Origin: DATCRE01 sp964235605 | Lineage (GTDB): Bacteria; Bacteroidota; Bacteroidia; Cytophagales; Cyclobacteriaceae | NCBI GenBank assembly: GCA_964235605.1 | Contig: CAXSCR010000007.1 | Span: forward strand, 57,789 to 121,788 | DNA length: 64,000 nt | Reading direction: 5' to 3' | Shown: positions 9,464-17,759 of the stretch, in pieces | How the letters are laid out: every line of letters starts with the position of its first letter | How positions within the stretch are numbered: the stretch's first letter is position 1 | Notes under the pieces: generated by a model | What the model was told of the DNA's origin: nothing | The model's input: only the letters and a program-made list of their open reading frames with translations | The model's database searches: none | Translations under genes and position numbers: made by a program

Positions 9464-10237
9464 CTATCTTCCTTTAAAATGCGGTTGTCTCTTTTCTATG
9501 AAGGCGGCCGTGCCTTCTTTAAAATCCTCTGTTGTTGTGCAGTTAGAAAAATTTTGTGCTTCGGCCTCGTATCCTGCTGCTTCAAAACAGTAGCCTGCAT
9601 TTACACTGCTTATAATACTTTGTATTGCAATAGGGCTTTTAGAAATTATTTTTGTCATCAACTTGATAACAAAATCTAATAATTCAACTCTGTTCGTGCA
9701 AGTATGATTAACAAGACCTAGCGCCTTTGCTTCTAATGCAGAAATAATATCTCCTGTCATTATTAATTCTAACGCTTTGCCTCGACCTATTAGTTGAGCC
9801 AGTCTTTGCGTTCCGCCGTATCCGGGAATGATACCAAGGTTAACTTCAGGCTGACCAAATTTTGCGTTTTCACTTGCTACTCTGATATGACAAGCCATAG
9901 CTAATTCACAACCTCCACCTAATGCAAATCCATTCACGGCTGCAATAACAGGCTTCGGGCAATTTTCAATGCGGCTAAATAACTGCTGTCCCCGGTTGGA
10001 TAATGCAATTGCATCTTGCTGGTTAAGGTTTGTAAACTCTTTAATATCAGCGCCGGCAACAAAGGCTTTTTCACCTTCACCTATTAACACTAAACCGAAT
10101 ATCTGCGCATTACTATAAACCTCTTCAATGATTTGTTGTAATTCCGTTAGCGTATCAAAATTAAGTGCATTTAAAGCGGTTGGCCTTGATAAAGTGGCCA
10201 TTAAAATTCCATTATTCAACTCTTTCTTAATATTCAT
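9464..10237 (-). CDS. enoyl-CoA hydratase/isomerase (crotonase family)
   Basis: This 257-residue protein has the crotonase fold. The oxyanion-hole segments are AGADIKEF (about residue 63) and AVNGFALGGGCELAMAC (about 99-115). The acidic catalytic region is GQPEVNLGIIPGYGGTQRL (about 131-149), with Glu in the position used by hydratases. It would hydrate short-chain trans-2-enoyl-CoA in fatty-acid or amino-acid breakdown. The ATG start is preceded by a long intergenic region, so it may head a transcript continuing into the flippase 2 nt downstream, although the two functions are unrelated. Confidence 0.9.
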   Translation of the reverse strand: MNIKKELNNGILMATLSRPTALNALNFDTLTELQQIIEEVYSNAQIFGLVLIGEGEKAFVAGADIKEFTNLNQQDAIALSNRGQQLFSRIENCPKPVIAAVNGFALGGGCELAMACHIRVASENAKFGQPEVNLGIIPGYGGTQRLAQLIGRGKALELIMTGDIISALEAKALGLVNHTCTNRVELLDFVIKLMTKIISKSPIAIQSIISSVNAGYCFEAAGYEAEAQNFSNCTTTEDFKEGTAAFIEKRQPHFKGR

Positions 10238-10602
10238 TTAGCAATCTTCTATTATTCTACCTTATATGAAAACAAATGCGTTCTTTTTTCAATGACATTA
10301 CAAAGGCATGCTTGTTCTTTTAATGCAAAATTTAATGTGGAATCTTTCCCTAATCGGGAATTATCAATCTAAATATTGGATTCCAGCTCTCTTCTTACAT
10401 TTGGTTCCATGACTTTCTCTTCTTTAAGTCGTTAATTTCTGTCCATTGTTTTTTACAAAATCATGGATAATAGCATGATTCAAAGAGTTTTTAATAAAAA
10501 TTGTCATTCCTAGCATTCTTTACAAACCCTAAAGTTATGTACATCTAAGGGTACACCCTGAGATGGCGCCATTTTCGCGAGTACTTCGGCAGATTAAAGG
10601 TT
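10238..10602. other. intergenic region between divergent genes
   Basis: About 365 nt separate the divergent enoyl-CoA hydratase and T9SS cargo genes. It is A+T rich. I found no gene, strong hairpin or TAnnTTTG/TTG pair I would defend, although promoters for both genes are expected here. Confidence 0.5.
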
Positions 10603-11958
10603 ATGGAGATGAAAACTACTTATAAAATATCTGAGCAATTGAAAGCGATAATCATAATGCTTATAGCACTTATTGGTTTCGTTGATTCTTCTTTTGGTCA
10701 AAATTTTACATCAGCTGCAGCGGGGTCATGGACTACGGGATCACGTTGGGTTGGTGGTGTAGCGCCGCCCGTATCATGGCAAGCTTGGGGAACAATCACT
10801 GTTGCTCATGATTTGAGCATTACAGGAAGCTATGAAACCCAGGCTATCGTAAATGTAAACTCTGGAAAAACCCTAAGTATATCAGGGAGCTTAGTAATGA
10901 CCAATGGGAAGATGAATGTCTCCGGCACCCTGCTAGTCAGTGGAAGTGCCACTTTAATCGATGGTGAAATTAATGTATTACCAGGTGGAGTAGTTATAGT
11001 TGACGGAAATGTTACGGTGAGGAACTCTTTAAATTTAACAGTTGGTACAAATGCTAATCCACCTCCTTATGCTGATTTAGTTATTAAAGGAGATCTTATT
11101 TCTAATGCAAGCGGTAGGATTCTTATCGATAAAAACGGAAGATTAGCCATTTTCGGGGACTACAAAAGCGATAACGTCGGGGGAGCAAAACTTACACTTA
11201 GTAACGGAGGCCAGGTCTATATCGATGGAAATATTTCATTAACTAATTCAAGCGATAAAGTAACTAATGGTGTTAGCACTACGCCAATAGGGCTCTATGT
11301 AAATGGTACAAGCACCGGCGGCACAATTCCAACAAACAAAGGAACGAAGGCCACAATGAAAACCAATGACTTACCTTTTTACAATTGGGTATTAGGTTTA
11401 GCTGGTAGCCCTTTACCTATTACACTTACCTTTTTTAAGGTAACTGAAAGTACGGCAGATGGAGTGAAGCTTAATTGGGCAACTGCCTTTGAAAAGAACT
11501 TCGATAAGTTTGTTATAGAAAGATCAGCTGATGGTATAACATTCAAAACCATTAGTGAGATAGCAGGAAGTGGGAACAGCAGCATAATTTTGAACTATAG
11601 CTTTACAGATGAAAGTCCTTTAACTGGTAGCAATACATATTATCGCTTAAAGTCTGTTGATTTCGATGGTTCATCTGAGTACTCAAAGATTGTCTTCACT
11701 GTAGTTGAAGGTGCAAAAGAAGTAAGCATGTATCCTAATCCTTCCAACGGTGAGTCTATAACCTATCAGTCAAACTTTACACCTAATATAGATGATAGCA
11801 TTGTTGTGCTGGATGTTTTCGGATCACAAATAGCAACTGCATCTGCCTTGAGTACAAATGGTAACATTACTTTTAATACTAAACTAAAGAGCGGTACTTA
11901 CCTAGTAAAATTCACATCAACTGATTACCAAAAGATAGAGCGTATTGTGGTAAAATAA
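10603..11958 (+). CDS. T9SS type A sorting domain surface protein
   Basis: This 451-residue exported protein begins with a signal peptide (about residues 12-33, ending SSFGQ). It then has a beta-solenoid-like region rich in regularly spaced Gly/Asn/Val (TVNSGKTLSISGSLVMTNGKM style), a fibronectin-like segment with LKSVDFDGSSEYSK, and a C-terminal T9SS type A sorting domain from about 378 (MYPNPSNGESI to YLVKFTSTDYQKIERIVVK). The C-terminal domain directs export through the SprA translocon encoded at 35-42 kb and surface attachment. The substrate or adhesion target is unknown. A second ATG two codons downstream is an equally good start. Confidence 0.88.
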   Translation: MEMKTTYKISEQLKAIIIMLIALIGFVDSSFGQNFTSAAAGSWTTGSRWVGGVAPPVSWQAWGTITVAHDLSITGSYETQAIVNVNSGKTLSISGSLVMTNGKMNVSGTLLVSGSATLIDGEINVLPGGVVIVDGNVTVRNSLNLTVGTNANPPPYADLVIKGDLISNASGRILIDKNGRLAIFGDYKSDNVGGAKLTLSNGGQVYIDGNISLTNSSDKVTNGVSTTPIGLYVNGTSTGGTIPTNKGTKATMKTNDLPFYNWVLGLAGSPLPITLTFFKVTESTADGVKLNWATAFEKNFDKFVIERSADGITFKTISEIAGSGNSSIILNYSFTDESPLTGSNTYYRLKSVDFDGSSEYSKIVFTVVEGAKEVSMYPNPSNGESITYQSNFTPNIDDSIVVLDVFGSQIATASALSTNGNITFNTKLKSGTYLVKFTSTDYQKIERIVVK

Positions 11959-11981
11959 TAACAACATTAAGCGGCTGAAAA

Positions 11982-12091
11982 GAGCTGTCTCAAGTATAAT
12001 AGTGCCATTATTTTTTAAGCGACCCCCCCGGAATAGTCAAGTAGACAAATACTTCACTTCGCTAAATGGTACTTAACTTTGAGGCAGCCTC
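11982..12091. repeat. imperfect terminal inverted repeats, MITE-like or bidirectional terminator
   Basis: The left arm GAGCTGTCTCAAGTA (11982-11996) is matched by an inverted right arm, whose complement starts GAGGCTGCCTCAAAG and ends AAGTA (12070-12091). The arms enclose about 70 nt that include a run of seven C. The termini resemble the GAGGCTGTCTCAA-type ends seen on some insertion sequences. The element lies exactly between two convergent genes, so it may instead work as a bidirectional terminator. Confidence 0.45.
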
Positions 12092-12097
12092 TTTATT

Positions 12098-13045
12098 TTA
12101 AATCAAATCGGGAAGGCGGCTTAAAATATCCTTAGTCATTTTAGATAAATCAAATTGAGGGTTCCAACCCCAGTCAATACGCGCCACTGAATCGTTAATT
12201 GAACGAGGCCATGAGTCAGCTATGCTTTGCCTGAAATCAGGCTGATACGTGATTTCAAAATCAAAAACATGTTTTTTTATTTCAGAAGCAATTTCAGCGG
12301 GACAAAAACTCATTGCAGAAACATTATAACTCCCTCGCTCCGTTATTCTCTCCGCAGGCACCTCCATTAAATCTATAGTGGCTTTAACTGCATCATCCAT
12401 ATACATCATAGGCAGGTATGTGTCTGGTTTTAAAAAGCACTCAAATTTCTTTGTAGTTAATGCCTTAAAGAAAATATCTACGGCATAGTCAGTAGTGCCG
12501 CCGCCAGGCTTGGTCTTATAACCTATTAGTCCGGGATATCGAAGACTTCTAACATCTAATCCATGATTCTTATAATACCATTCACACCAACGTTCACCTG
12601 CTTGTTTGCTTATGCCATATACGGTTGTTGGATCCATGACCGTATCTTGTGGTGTTTTAATTTTTGGTGTTGTTGGTCCAAATGCTGCTATTGAACTTGG
12701 CCAATAGACCTTTGAAATTTTATACTCAATGGCTACGTCTAATACGTTAATTAAACCACCCATATTTAATTTCCATGCTAGCTTGGGGTTCTTTTCACCT
12801 GTTGCAGAAAGTACTGCGGCTAAATGATAAATCTGTGTAACCCTATATTGACGAATAACATCAACAAGGTCGTTTTGATTAAGCACATCCAAAACCTGAA
12901 AATTAACAGAAGATAAAGCTGTAGATGTTTTTATATCTGTAGCTATAACATTTTCATTTCCATGAAGTTTACATAGTGCTAGAGTTAACTCAGAACCAAG
13001 TTGCCCGCCTGCACCCGTTATTAATATTTTTTGATTCACTTCCAC
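12098..13045 (-). CDS. L-threonine 3-dehydrogenase, SDR/epimerase type
   Basis: A 315-residue extended short-chain dehydrogenase: the Rossmann motif GAGGQLGSEL is at about residues 11-20, and the catalytic Tyr and Lys are in the YGISK motif near residue 143. The NAD-epimerase-like threonine dehydrogenase oxidises L-threonine to 2-amino-3-ketobutyrate. That product is cleaved by glycine C-acetyltransferase (kbl), encoded divergently just upstream, and this pairing strongly supports the assignment over a sugar epimerase. The start is GTG at 13045 or GTG two codons in. No ATG fits the nucleotide-binding N-terminus. Confidence 0.87.
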   Translation of the reverse strand: MEVNQKILITGAGGQLGSELTLALCKLHGNENVIATDIKTSTALSSVNFQVLDVLNQNDLVDVIRQYRVTQIYHLAAVLSATGEKNPKLAWKLNMGGLINVLDVAIEYKISKVYWPSSIAAFGPTTPKIKTPQDTVMDPTTVYGISKQAGERWCEWYYKNHGLDVRSLRYPGLIGYKTKPGGGTTDYAVDIFFKALTTKKFECFLKPDTYLPMMYMDDAVKATIDLMEVPAERITERGSYNVSAMSFCPAEIASEIKKHVFDFEITYQPDFRQSIADSWPRSINDSVARIDWGWNPQFDLSKMTKDILSRLPDLI

Positions 13046-13121
13046 GTGTTAGTATGGGGTGAAATTATAAAAAATACATTAAAGCAACGGTCTAAATTAT
13101 ATGTGATTTGGCAATAACGGC

Positions 13122-13129
13122 TAACTTTG
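13122..13129 (+). promoter_or_regulatory. TAACTTTG element adjoining a start codon
   Basis: TAACTTTG matches TAnnTTTG and ends 4 nt before the ATG at 13134. If it acts as a -7 element the transcript would start at or inside the start codon, that is, be leaderless. There is no TTG at the standard -33 spacing. Confidence 0.25.
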
Positions 13130-13133
13130 GTGT

Positions 13134-13508
13134 ATGACGTTTCAAGAATATCTGATAAGTAAAAAAATCGATTTAGAGACTTTTCGGCGAGCTGAGCCTA
13201 GGTTATATGGAGAATGGGAGAAAGAATTTAAAGAAGTGCATCCAAATAGCTTCACCTCACAAAAGCTTTATCTAATAAATCCAATTCGAAGAAAGTATAC
13301 CTTAAAACAAGAGCCTGTAAAAGTAACGCCAAAGATTAATACAGTGCCTGATCATCCCTCAGCGCAATCTCAAACAACTGTTTCATTGAGCGAATCTTCG
13401 TTCACTAATGCAGCTAAACCCCATGAGAAAACTGAGATTAAGCCAATAGCTCAACCAAGTGCAAAGCCCGCCAGACCTGTATTTAAACCAAAACCAAAAA
13501 TTGGCTGA
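13134..13508 (+). CDS. small basic protein with Pro/Lys-rich tail, unknown function
   Basis: A 124-residue protein with no recognised catalytic motif. The N-terminal half (about 1-60: FQEYLISKKIDLETFRRAEP, LYGEWEKEFKEVHPNSF) looks folded and helical. The second half is low-complexity and rich in Pro, Lys, Ser and Thr, ending KPARPVFKPKPKIG, so it is probably disordered and basic. It has no signal peptide or membrane helix. It lies 3 nt upstream of kbl and must be cotranscribed with it. Similar short proteins beside kbl occur in Cytophagales as far as I recall, but function is unknown. Confidence 0.75.
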   Translation: MTFQEYLISKKIDLETFRRAEPRLYGEWEKEFKEVHPNSFTSQKLYLINPIRRKYTLKQEPVKVTPKINTVPDHPSAQSQTTVSLSESSFTNAAKPHEKTEIKPIAQPSAKPARPVFKPKPKIG

Positions 13509-13511
13509 GCC

Positions 13512-14732
13512 ATGAATAGACAATTCCAACTTAGTTTACAGAAAGAACTTGATTCAATAAAAGAAGACGGACTTTTAAAAAGAGAAAGAATTATTGCTAC
13601 GCCGCAAGGAGCGGTTATTAGAACAGTGGACGGAAAAGAGGTAATCAACTTCTGCGCAAATAATTACCTTGGTTTATCAGCACATCCACGCGTACTTGAA
13701 GCAGCGAAACTAGCCATTGACAAATATGGTTTTGGTCTATCGTCTGTCCGTTTTATTTGTGGTACGCAGAATATCCACAAAGAACTTGAACAACGAATCT
13801 CCTCCTTTTTGTCAACTGAAGACACCATTTTATACGCGGCTGCGTTTGATGCCAATGGTGGAGTATTTGAACCGCTACTTGGGGAAAAAGATGCAATCAT
13901 CTCTGATGAGCTTAATCATGCTTCTATTATAGATGGCATCCGTCTTTGTAAATCAAAACGCTATCGTTTCAAACACAATGATATGGCTCACCTTGACAAA
14001 CAGCTTCAGGATGCGCGCACTGCGGGAGTTAACCAAATTATGATTGTAACTGACGGCGTTTTTTCAATGGATGGTACCATTGCTCAATTGGATCAAATTT
14101 GTGATTTGGCTGATCGTTATGAAGCTTTAGTTATGACCGATGAAAGTCATGCGTCAGGATTTATAGGAAAGACTGGTCGAGGTGTTCCCGAGTTCAGAAA
14201 TGTCATAGATCGAGTTGATATTATCACAGGTACGCTAGGTAAAGCTTTAGGTGGCGCCTCTGGTGGGTTTACATCCGGCAAAAAGGAGATAATTGAAATG
14301 CTGCGTCAGCGTTCCAGGCCTTATCTGTTTTCAAATACATTAGCCCCAGCCATTGTTGGTGCGTCAATCGAAGTTTTTAACATGTTAGAAGAAGGCACTG
14401 CCCTGCGTGATAAGCTTGAAGAAAACACTAAATATTTCAGAACTGAAATTACCAAGGCCGGTTTTGATATAAAGCCTGGTGAGCATCCAATAGTACCCAT
14501 CATGCTGTATGATGCTTCACTTGCCCAAAAATTCGCTGAGAAGCTGCTTGAAAAAAGTATTTATGTGATCGGATTTTTTTATCCCGTAGTAGCTAAAGGC
14601 ATGGCAAGAATAAGGGTACAGATTTCAACGGCTCATGAAAGAACCCATCTTGATCAAGCTATTAAAGCTTTTACTGAGGTTGGTGAAGAACTAGGGGTGT
14701 TAGGTGATAAATCCACTTACACTCCGTCTTAA
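13512..14732 (+). CDS. kbl: glycine C-acetyltransferase (2-amino-3-ketobutyrate CoA ligase)
   Basis: This 406-residue PLP-dependent enzyme of the alpha-oxoamine synthase family splits 2-amino-3-ketobutyrate with CoA into glycine and acetyl-CoA. Characteristic segments are FCANNYLGLSAHPRV near residue 40, the aspartate-histidine region MTDESHASGFIG and the PLP lysine in TGTLGKALGGASGG (about residue 244). Length and motifs fit Kbl. The paralogues BioF and ALAS are less likely because the partner threonine dehydrogenase gene is divergent next door. It starts with ATG, 3 nt after the small basic protein gene. Confidence 0.93.
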   Translation: MNRQFQLSLQKELDSIKEDGLLKRERIIATPQGAVIRTVDGKEVINFCANNYLGLSAHPRVLEAAKLAIDKYGFGLSSVRFICGTQNIHKELEQRISSFLSTEDTILYAAAFDANGGVFEPLLGEKDAIISDELNHASIIDGIRLCKSKRYRFKHNDMAHLDKQLQDARTAGVNQIMIVTDGVFSMDGTIAQLDQICDLADRYEALVMTDESHASGFIGKTGRGVPEFRNVIDRVDIITGTLGKALGGASGGFTSGKKEIIEMLRQRSRPYLFSNTLAPAIVGASIEVFNMLEEGTALRDKLEENTKYFRTEITKAGFDIKPGEHPIVPIMLYDASLAQKFAEKLLEKSIYVIGFFYPVVAKGMARIRVQISTAHERTHLDQAIKAFTEVGEELGVLGDKSTYTPS

Positions 14733-14739
14733 TAAAACA

Positions 14740-15399
14740 CTAATGAACCTGCTGTGGATTTTTACCATACCAGAACATTAATGCTTCTGTTTCCATCAAA
14801 GGAATTATAACTATACCAAAAATAGCTTTTCCGGGAGCTATTTCTTTATTCCAAATTTCATTGCCTTCCATTAAAGCTTTGTTTTCCTTATTAGCATTTG
14901 ATGCTCTAATCGCATTTCCTATACCTACAATTGCACCAACAGGTAGATAATATCCACTTACATGCCCTTCACCATTTCCGTTTTCCTGATAGCTTATGCC
15001 CCAGGGCCCCCACAAAGCGTGAAGTAAATGAAGACCAACTCTTTGTTTCACTTTAGCGGTGTAAGTTGCAGGTGATACAAGCTTTATCTCGCCCGTTGAT
15101 GAATATATCTTAAAGTTATCAGGTGTTAAACTGATAGGCATTGAAGTTACATTATTGATTTTTAAAGCTACAGTAATGAATTTGTGACGTTTCTCTTTAA
15201 CAGCATACCGTTTATTGTTGGTAATCTCCTGAACCTTATAACAGTATGAAACTAATAGGGTATCATTAACTGATTTTGTTTCGTTATAGGTAAAATTAGA
15301 GACATTAACAGGATTGTATTTAGAGGCGCAACTGAAAGCGAACAAAAATAATAGCAATAGATTTCGCGATGGGAATTGTCTGATCTTTATGGAGGGCAT
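14740..15399 (-). CDS. putative lipoprotein of unknown function
   Basis: A 219-residue protein with a signal sequence (NLLLLFLFAFSCASKY), where Cys at about residue 25 could be a lipobox Cys although the preceding residues (FAFSC) are only a fair match. The middle is beta-rich (KFITVALKINNVTSMPISLTP), resembling the DUF4352-like immunoglobulin fold, and a Gly-rich hydrophobic stretch (YYLPVGAIVGIGNAIRASNA) follows. No catalytic motif is visible. It converges on kbl with only 7 nt between stops. A TTG-N17-TACTTTTG promoter-like pair lies 28-55 nt upstream. Confidence 0.7.
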   Translation of the reverse strand: MPSIKIRQFPSRNLLLLFLFAFSCASKYNPVNVSNFTYNETKSVNDTLLVSYCYKVQEITNNKRYAVKEKRHKFITVALKINNVTSMPISLTPDNFKIYSSTGEIKLVSPATYTAKVKQRVGLHLLHALWGPWGISYQENGNGEGHVSGYYLPVGAIVGIGNAIRASNANKENKALMEGNEIWNKEIAPGKAIFGIVIIPLMETEALMFWYGKNPQQVH

Positions 15400-15426
15400 T
15401 TTTTTGATTATTTGTTATTTAGGATG

Positions 15427-15454
15427 CAAAAGTATAAAAACATCACCAAAACAA
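15427..15454 (-). promoter_or_regulatory. putative promoter of the lipoprotein gene
   Basis: On the minus strand TTG (15454-15452), a 17-nt spacer and TACTTTTG (15434-15427) fit the Bacteroidota -33/-7 pattern. The element is 27 nt from the ATG at 15399. Confidence 0.45.
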
Positions 15455-15599
15455 AAGATTTATTATCACTTACGCAATACATAACTTTTCACTATCGCCG
15501 TAACGTTAATTATAATTTAATCAGCATCATTAACTTTATATTAATTTATGTATGGTATTAATGAAAGTCCTCCATAACAGTTACTAACCTTGATTAAAC

Positions 15600-16052
15600 T
15601 TATTTAATACCGAACTGCTTCTTTCTTTTTTCCACAATATCTCCCATGCGAGATGGGTCTTTGGCAAGTAAACCAAAGGCTGGATCAATATTATGTGAAG
15701 GGAAGAAATAGATATTGCCTCTTTTACCTTTGATCTTAAGCTTGTATAGATTAAAGAATGGAATAAGCCTAAGTGATTTTACTTCGGGCCACTCGAAGCG
15801 AACATTTCGATCGCCTTCAAAAATAACAATTTTATTCTTTCCTACAGCTACTCTCCTAATCTTGTCAGTAACCAGACTAAATAGAAAAAAGAAAATCATT
15901 CCGATGGTAAAGAAAATAAGAGCAGAAAAGAAAGTTTTAGCTGAGAAAGTGTAATTAATGAGAATAAGAAGACTTACTAGCCACTGCAAAAAGCAAAAGG
16001 CTAGGAAGAAATACTTAGCGAAGTAAAATTTTATGGGATTGGCTTCAACCAT
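15600..16052 (-). CDS. two-helix membrane protein, unknown
   Basis: A 150-residue protein with two adjacent transmembrane helices (about residues 10-33 and 36-60), followed by a cytoplasmic domain of about 85 residues. The latter has alternating strands (RVAVGKNKIVIFEGDRNVRFEWPEVKSLRLI) like a small PH-like or bacterial YcxB-type domain, an inference from pattern only. It has an ATG start and no signal peptide apart from helix 1. It stands alone between a lipoprotein gene and a decayed gene. Function is unknown. Confidence 0.65.
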   Translation of the reverse strand: MVEANPIKFYFAKYFFLAFCFLQWLVSLLILINYTFSAKTFFSALIFFTIGMIFFFLFSLVTDKIRRVAVGKNKIVIFEGDRNVRFEWPEVKSLRLIPFFNLYKLKIKGKRGNIYFFPSHNIDPAFGLLAKDPSRMGDIVEKRKKQFGIK

Positions 16053-16153
16053 GTTAGTACACCATAATTCTGTTTCAAACTAAAATACGATTTTATTTTT
16101 GATGTTGTTTCGCTTAGCTCAATTTTCCAAGAGAAAAAGTTCAACAGCATAAT

Positions 16154-16526
16154 TTATTCTCCGATAACTACAGGAAAATCATGGCCACGGAAGAAAGTAT
16201 AAGGATATAGAGCTTCCCTTTTAAGCTTCTCGTCATTTCCGGAACCTGATCGTCAATATATGATTTTAATTCATAGATGGTAACCTTTCCATCTTTGGGG
16301 GCACCATCTGCCGGGCCTTGCAATGCTTTAATAAAGTATATAAGTAAACAATCCGTGACCTAGTCTGCAAATTCTGTAGCAAAACTATACACTACCTGCG
16401 AAGCCATAACGTGAATACCCGCAATTCTTGACAATTGTGCAATGGCCTTTTCTTCGCTCGCTCCTCCCGTTGCTAACAACTCAACGGAGGCAACCGATGG
16501 CAACCATTCAATACTATGAGCTGTTT
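16154..16526 (-). pseudogene. decayed caspase-family (peptidase C14) gene, 3' part
   Basis: Three reading frames of the minus strand together spell the C-terminal end of a bacterial caspase-family protein. The first segment, before a TAG at 16362-16360, reads GGASEEKAIAQLSRIAG and ATEFAD. The next frame carries DGKVTIYELKSYIDDQVPE. After a further shift comes EALYPYTFFRGHDFPVVIGE with its natural stop at 16156-16154. An out-of-frame remnant of LGHGLFTYIL lies between the first two. The order matches the C14 family tail, so at least one nonsense and several frameshift changes have broken the gene. The N-terminal catalytic His/Cys region was not recognised upstream. Confidence 0.75.
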
Positions 16527-16707
16527 AAGGCTTTGATGTGTTTAAATTTTTGCCGACGAAAACTGGCTGCTAATCCGCCTCCCCATCATCTTTATTACTA
16601 GCGGTAGCTGTAAATTTATTATTACCACCCACAAGATTTATAGATTGCTTATGGACGCTCTTCTTGCCTTTACCCGATGGCATTTCAGCCCACTATTATT
16701 AACCTTA

Positions 16708-16782
16708 TTATTTTTCCGTTATGAAACATTTGAATTTGCCTGCCTCAGCGCCATTATCTGTAATTCTCACCAAATAAATCAT
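16708..16782 (-). pseudogene. possible remnant of a T9SS C-terminal domain
   Basis: This short frame reads MIYLVRITDNGAEAGKFKCF and stops four residues later with TAA. It resembles the end of a T9SS sorting domain (GxYxVRI...), but is only 24 codons long and has no upstream body. The rest of 16527-16822 shows no gene and appears to be decayed sequence. Confidence 0.3.
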
Positions 16783-16822
16783 AGACAAAGATTAAGATCA
16801 TCAGCAAGATAATAATCAAACA

Positions 16823-17686
16823 TTAACTTTTGGAAGTTGCTGCGTCAGGAGATTCTGTCTCTTCTTCACCCAACTCTTCCCACTGCGCAGGCTCATTATT
16901 ATGTAGGTATTCCAATATTTTTTGTTCTACTTGTTTAAGCTTTAGCGCCCTTAGATATTTTCCATTACGCGCAAGTATTAAGCGCCCCGATTCTTCTGAA
17001 ATTGCCATTACGAGCGTATCCGTACTTTCAGACATTCCTACAGCCGCCCTGTGACGCAAACCAAAGTGAGCAGGCAAATGATCATTCTCACTTACTGGCA
17101 ATACACAACGTGCAGCTTTCAGTCTTCCTTTATGAATGATAACGGCGCCATCATGAAGCGGTCCGTACTTGTTGAAGATAGTAATAAGCAATCTCTTGTT
17201 GATTTCTGCATTTAAAGGATCACCTGTTTCAGCATAAAATTTTAATTCAGTATCGCGAGAGAAAACCATAAGTGCGCCTGTTCGGGTTGCTTTTAATGTC
17301 TTTATTGCTTCTATGACTTGTTGAATATCGAAGTCATCATTATAATTATTACGCCAATTAGAAATTGATTTAAAAAAGTTTTCTCTGAACTCAGTTCCAC
17401 GTCCAATTACTAATAGAAACTTACGTATCTCGGGCTGAAATAATATAATCATTGCCAACACCCCCACTCCCATGAACTGACCTAAAATACTGGCAAGTAG
17501 TTCCATTTGTGCTGCTCGCACAATAAGATATACGAGATAAAGGGACAGGATACCTAGAAAAATATTGACTGCAATGCTTCCGCGTATCAGTTTATAAACC
17601 TGAAACAATAGAATACTTACGAGGGAGATATCAACGAAATCTACCCAGCTTACTTCCAGAAAACCTATTTTGAAAAGGAAGATCAT
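16823..17686 (-). CDS. cdaA: diadenylate cyclase CdaA (c-di-AMP synthase)
   Basis: CdaA (287 aa) makes cyclic di-AMP from two ATP. Three membrane helices occupy roughly residues 10-95. They are followed by the DAC domain with the catalytic motif GPLHDGAVIIHKGRLKAA and the second motif GLRHRAAVGMSE, both intact. C-di-AMP controls potassium and osmolyte transport and wall homeostasis in other phyla. The start is the ATG at 17686; the upstream TTG would add six residues overlapping a TACATTTG element. FolP follows immediately upstream (73 nt), a pairing common in Bacteroidota. No CdaR or GlmM partner is in the window. Confidence 0.93.
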   Translation of the reverse strand: MIFLFKIGFLEVSWVDFVDISLVSILLFQVYKLIRGSIAVNIFLGILSLYLVYLIVRAAQMELLASILGQFMGVGVLAMIILFQPEIRKFLLVIGRGTEFRENFFKSISNWRNNYNDDFDIQQVIEAIKTLKATRTGALMVFSRDTELKFYAETGDPLNAEINKRLLITIFNKYGPLHDGAVIIHKGRLKAARCVLPVSENDHLPAHFGLRHRAAVGMSESTDTLVMAISEESGRLILARNGKYLRALKLKQVEQKILEYLHNNEPAQWEELGEEETESPDAATSKS

Positions 17687-17692
17687 GTGGCG

Positions 17693-17700
17693 CAAATGTA
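17693..17700 (-). promoter_or_regulatory. TACATTTG element adjoining cdaA start
   Basis: On the minus strand TACATTTG ends 6 nt before the cdaA ATG. As a -7 element it would place the transcript start at the start codon. No TTG at -33 spacing was seen. Confidence 0.25.
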
Positions 17701-17759
17701 CCAATTCAGTTTACGATTTAACATTTTGGTATTATGAATTTTCAGACTCCTTTCGTGTT

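Noticed and set aside
15376..15561. 61-codon plus-strand frame over the lipoprotein promoter
   Set aside because: It lacks an ATG start, overlaps the signal peptide coding region of the minus-strand lipoprotein and reads as A+T-rich noise.
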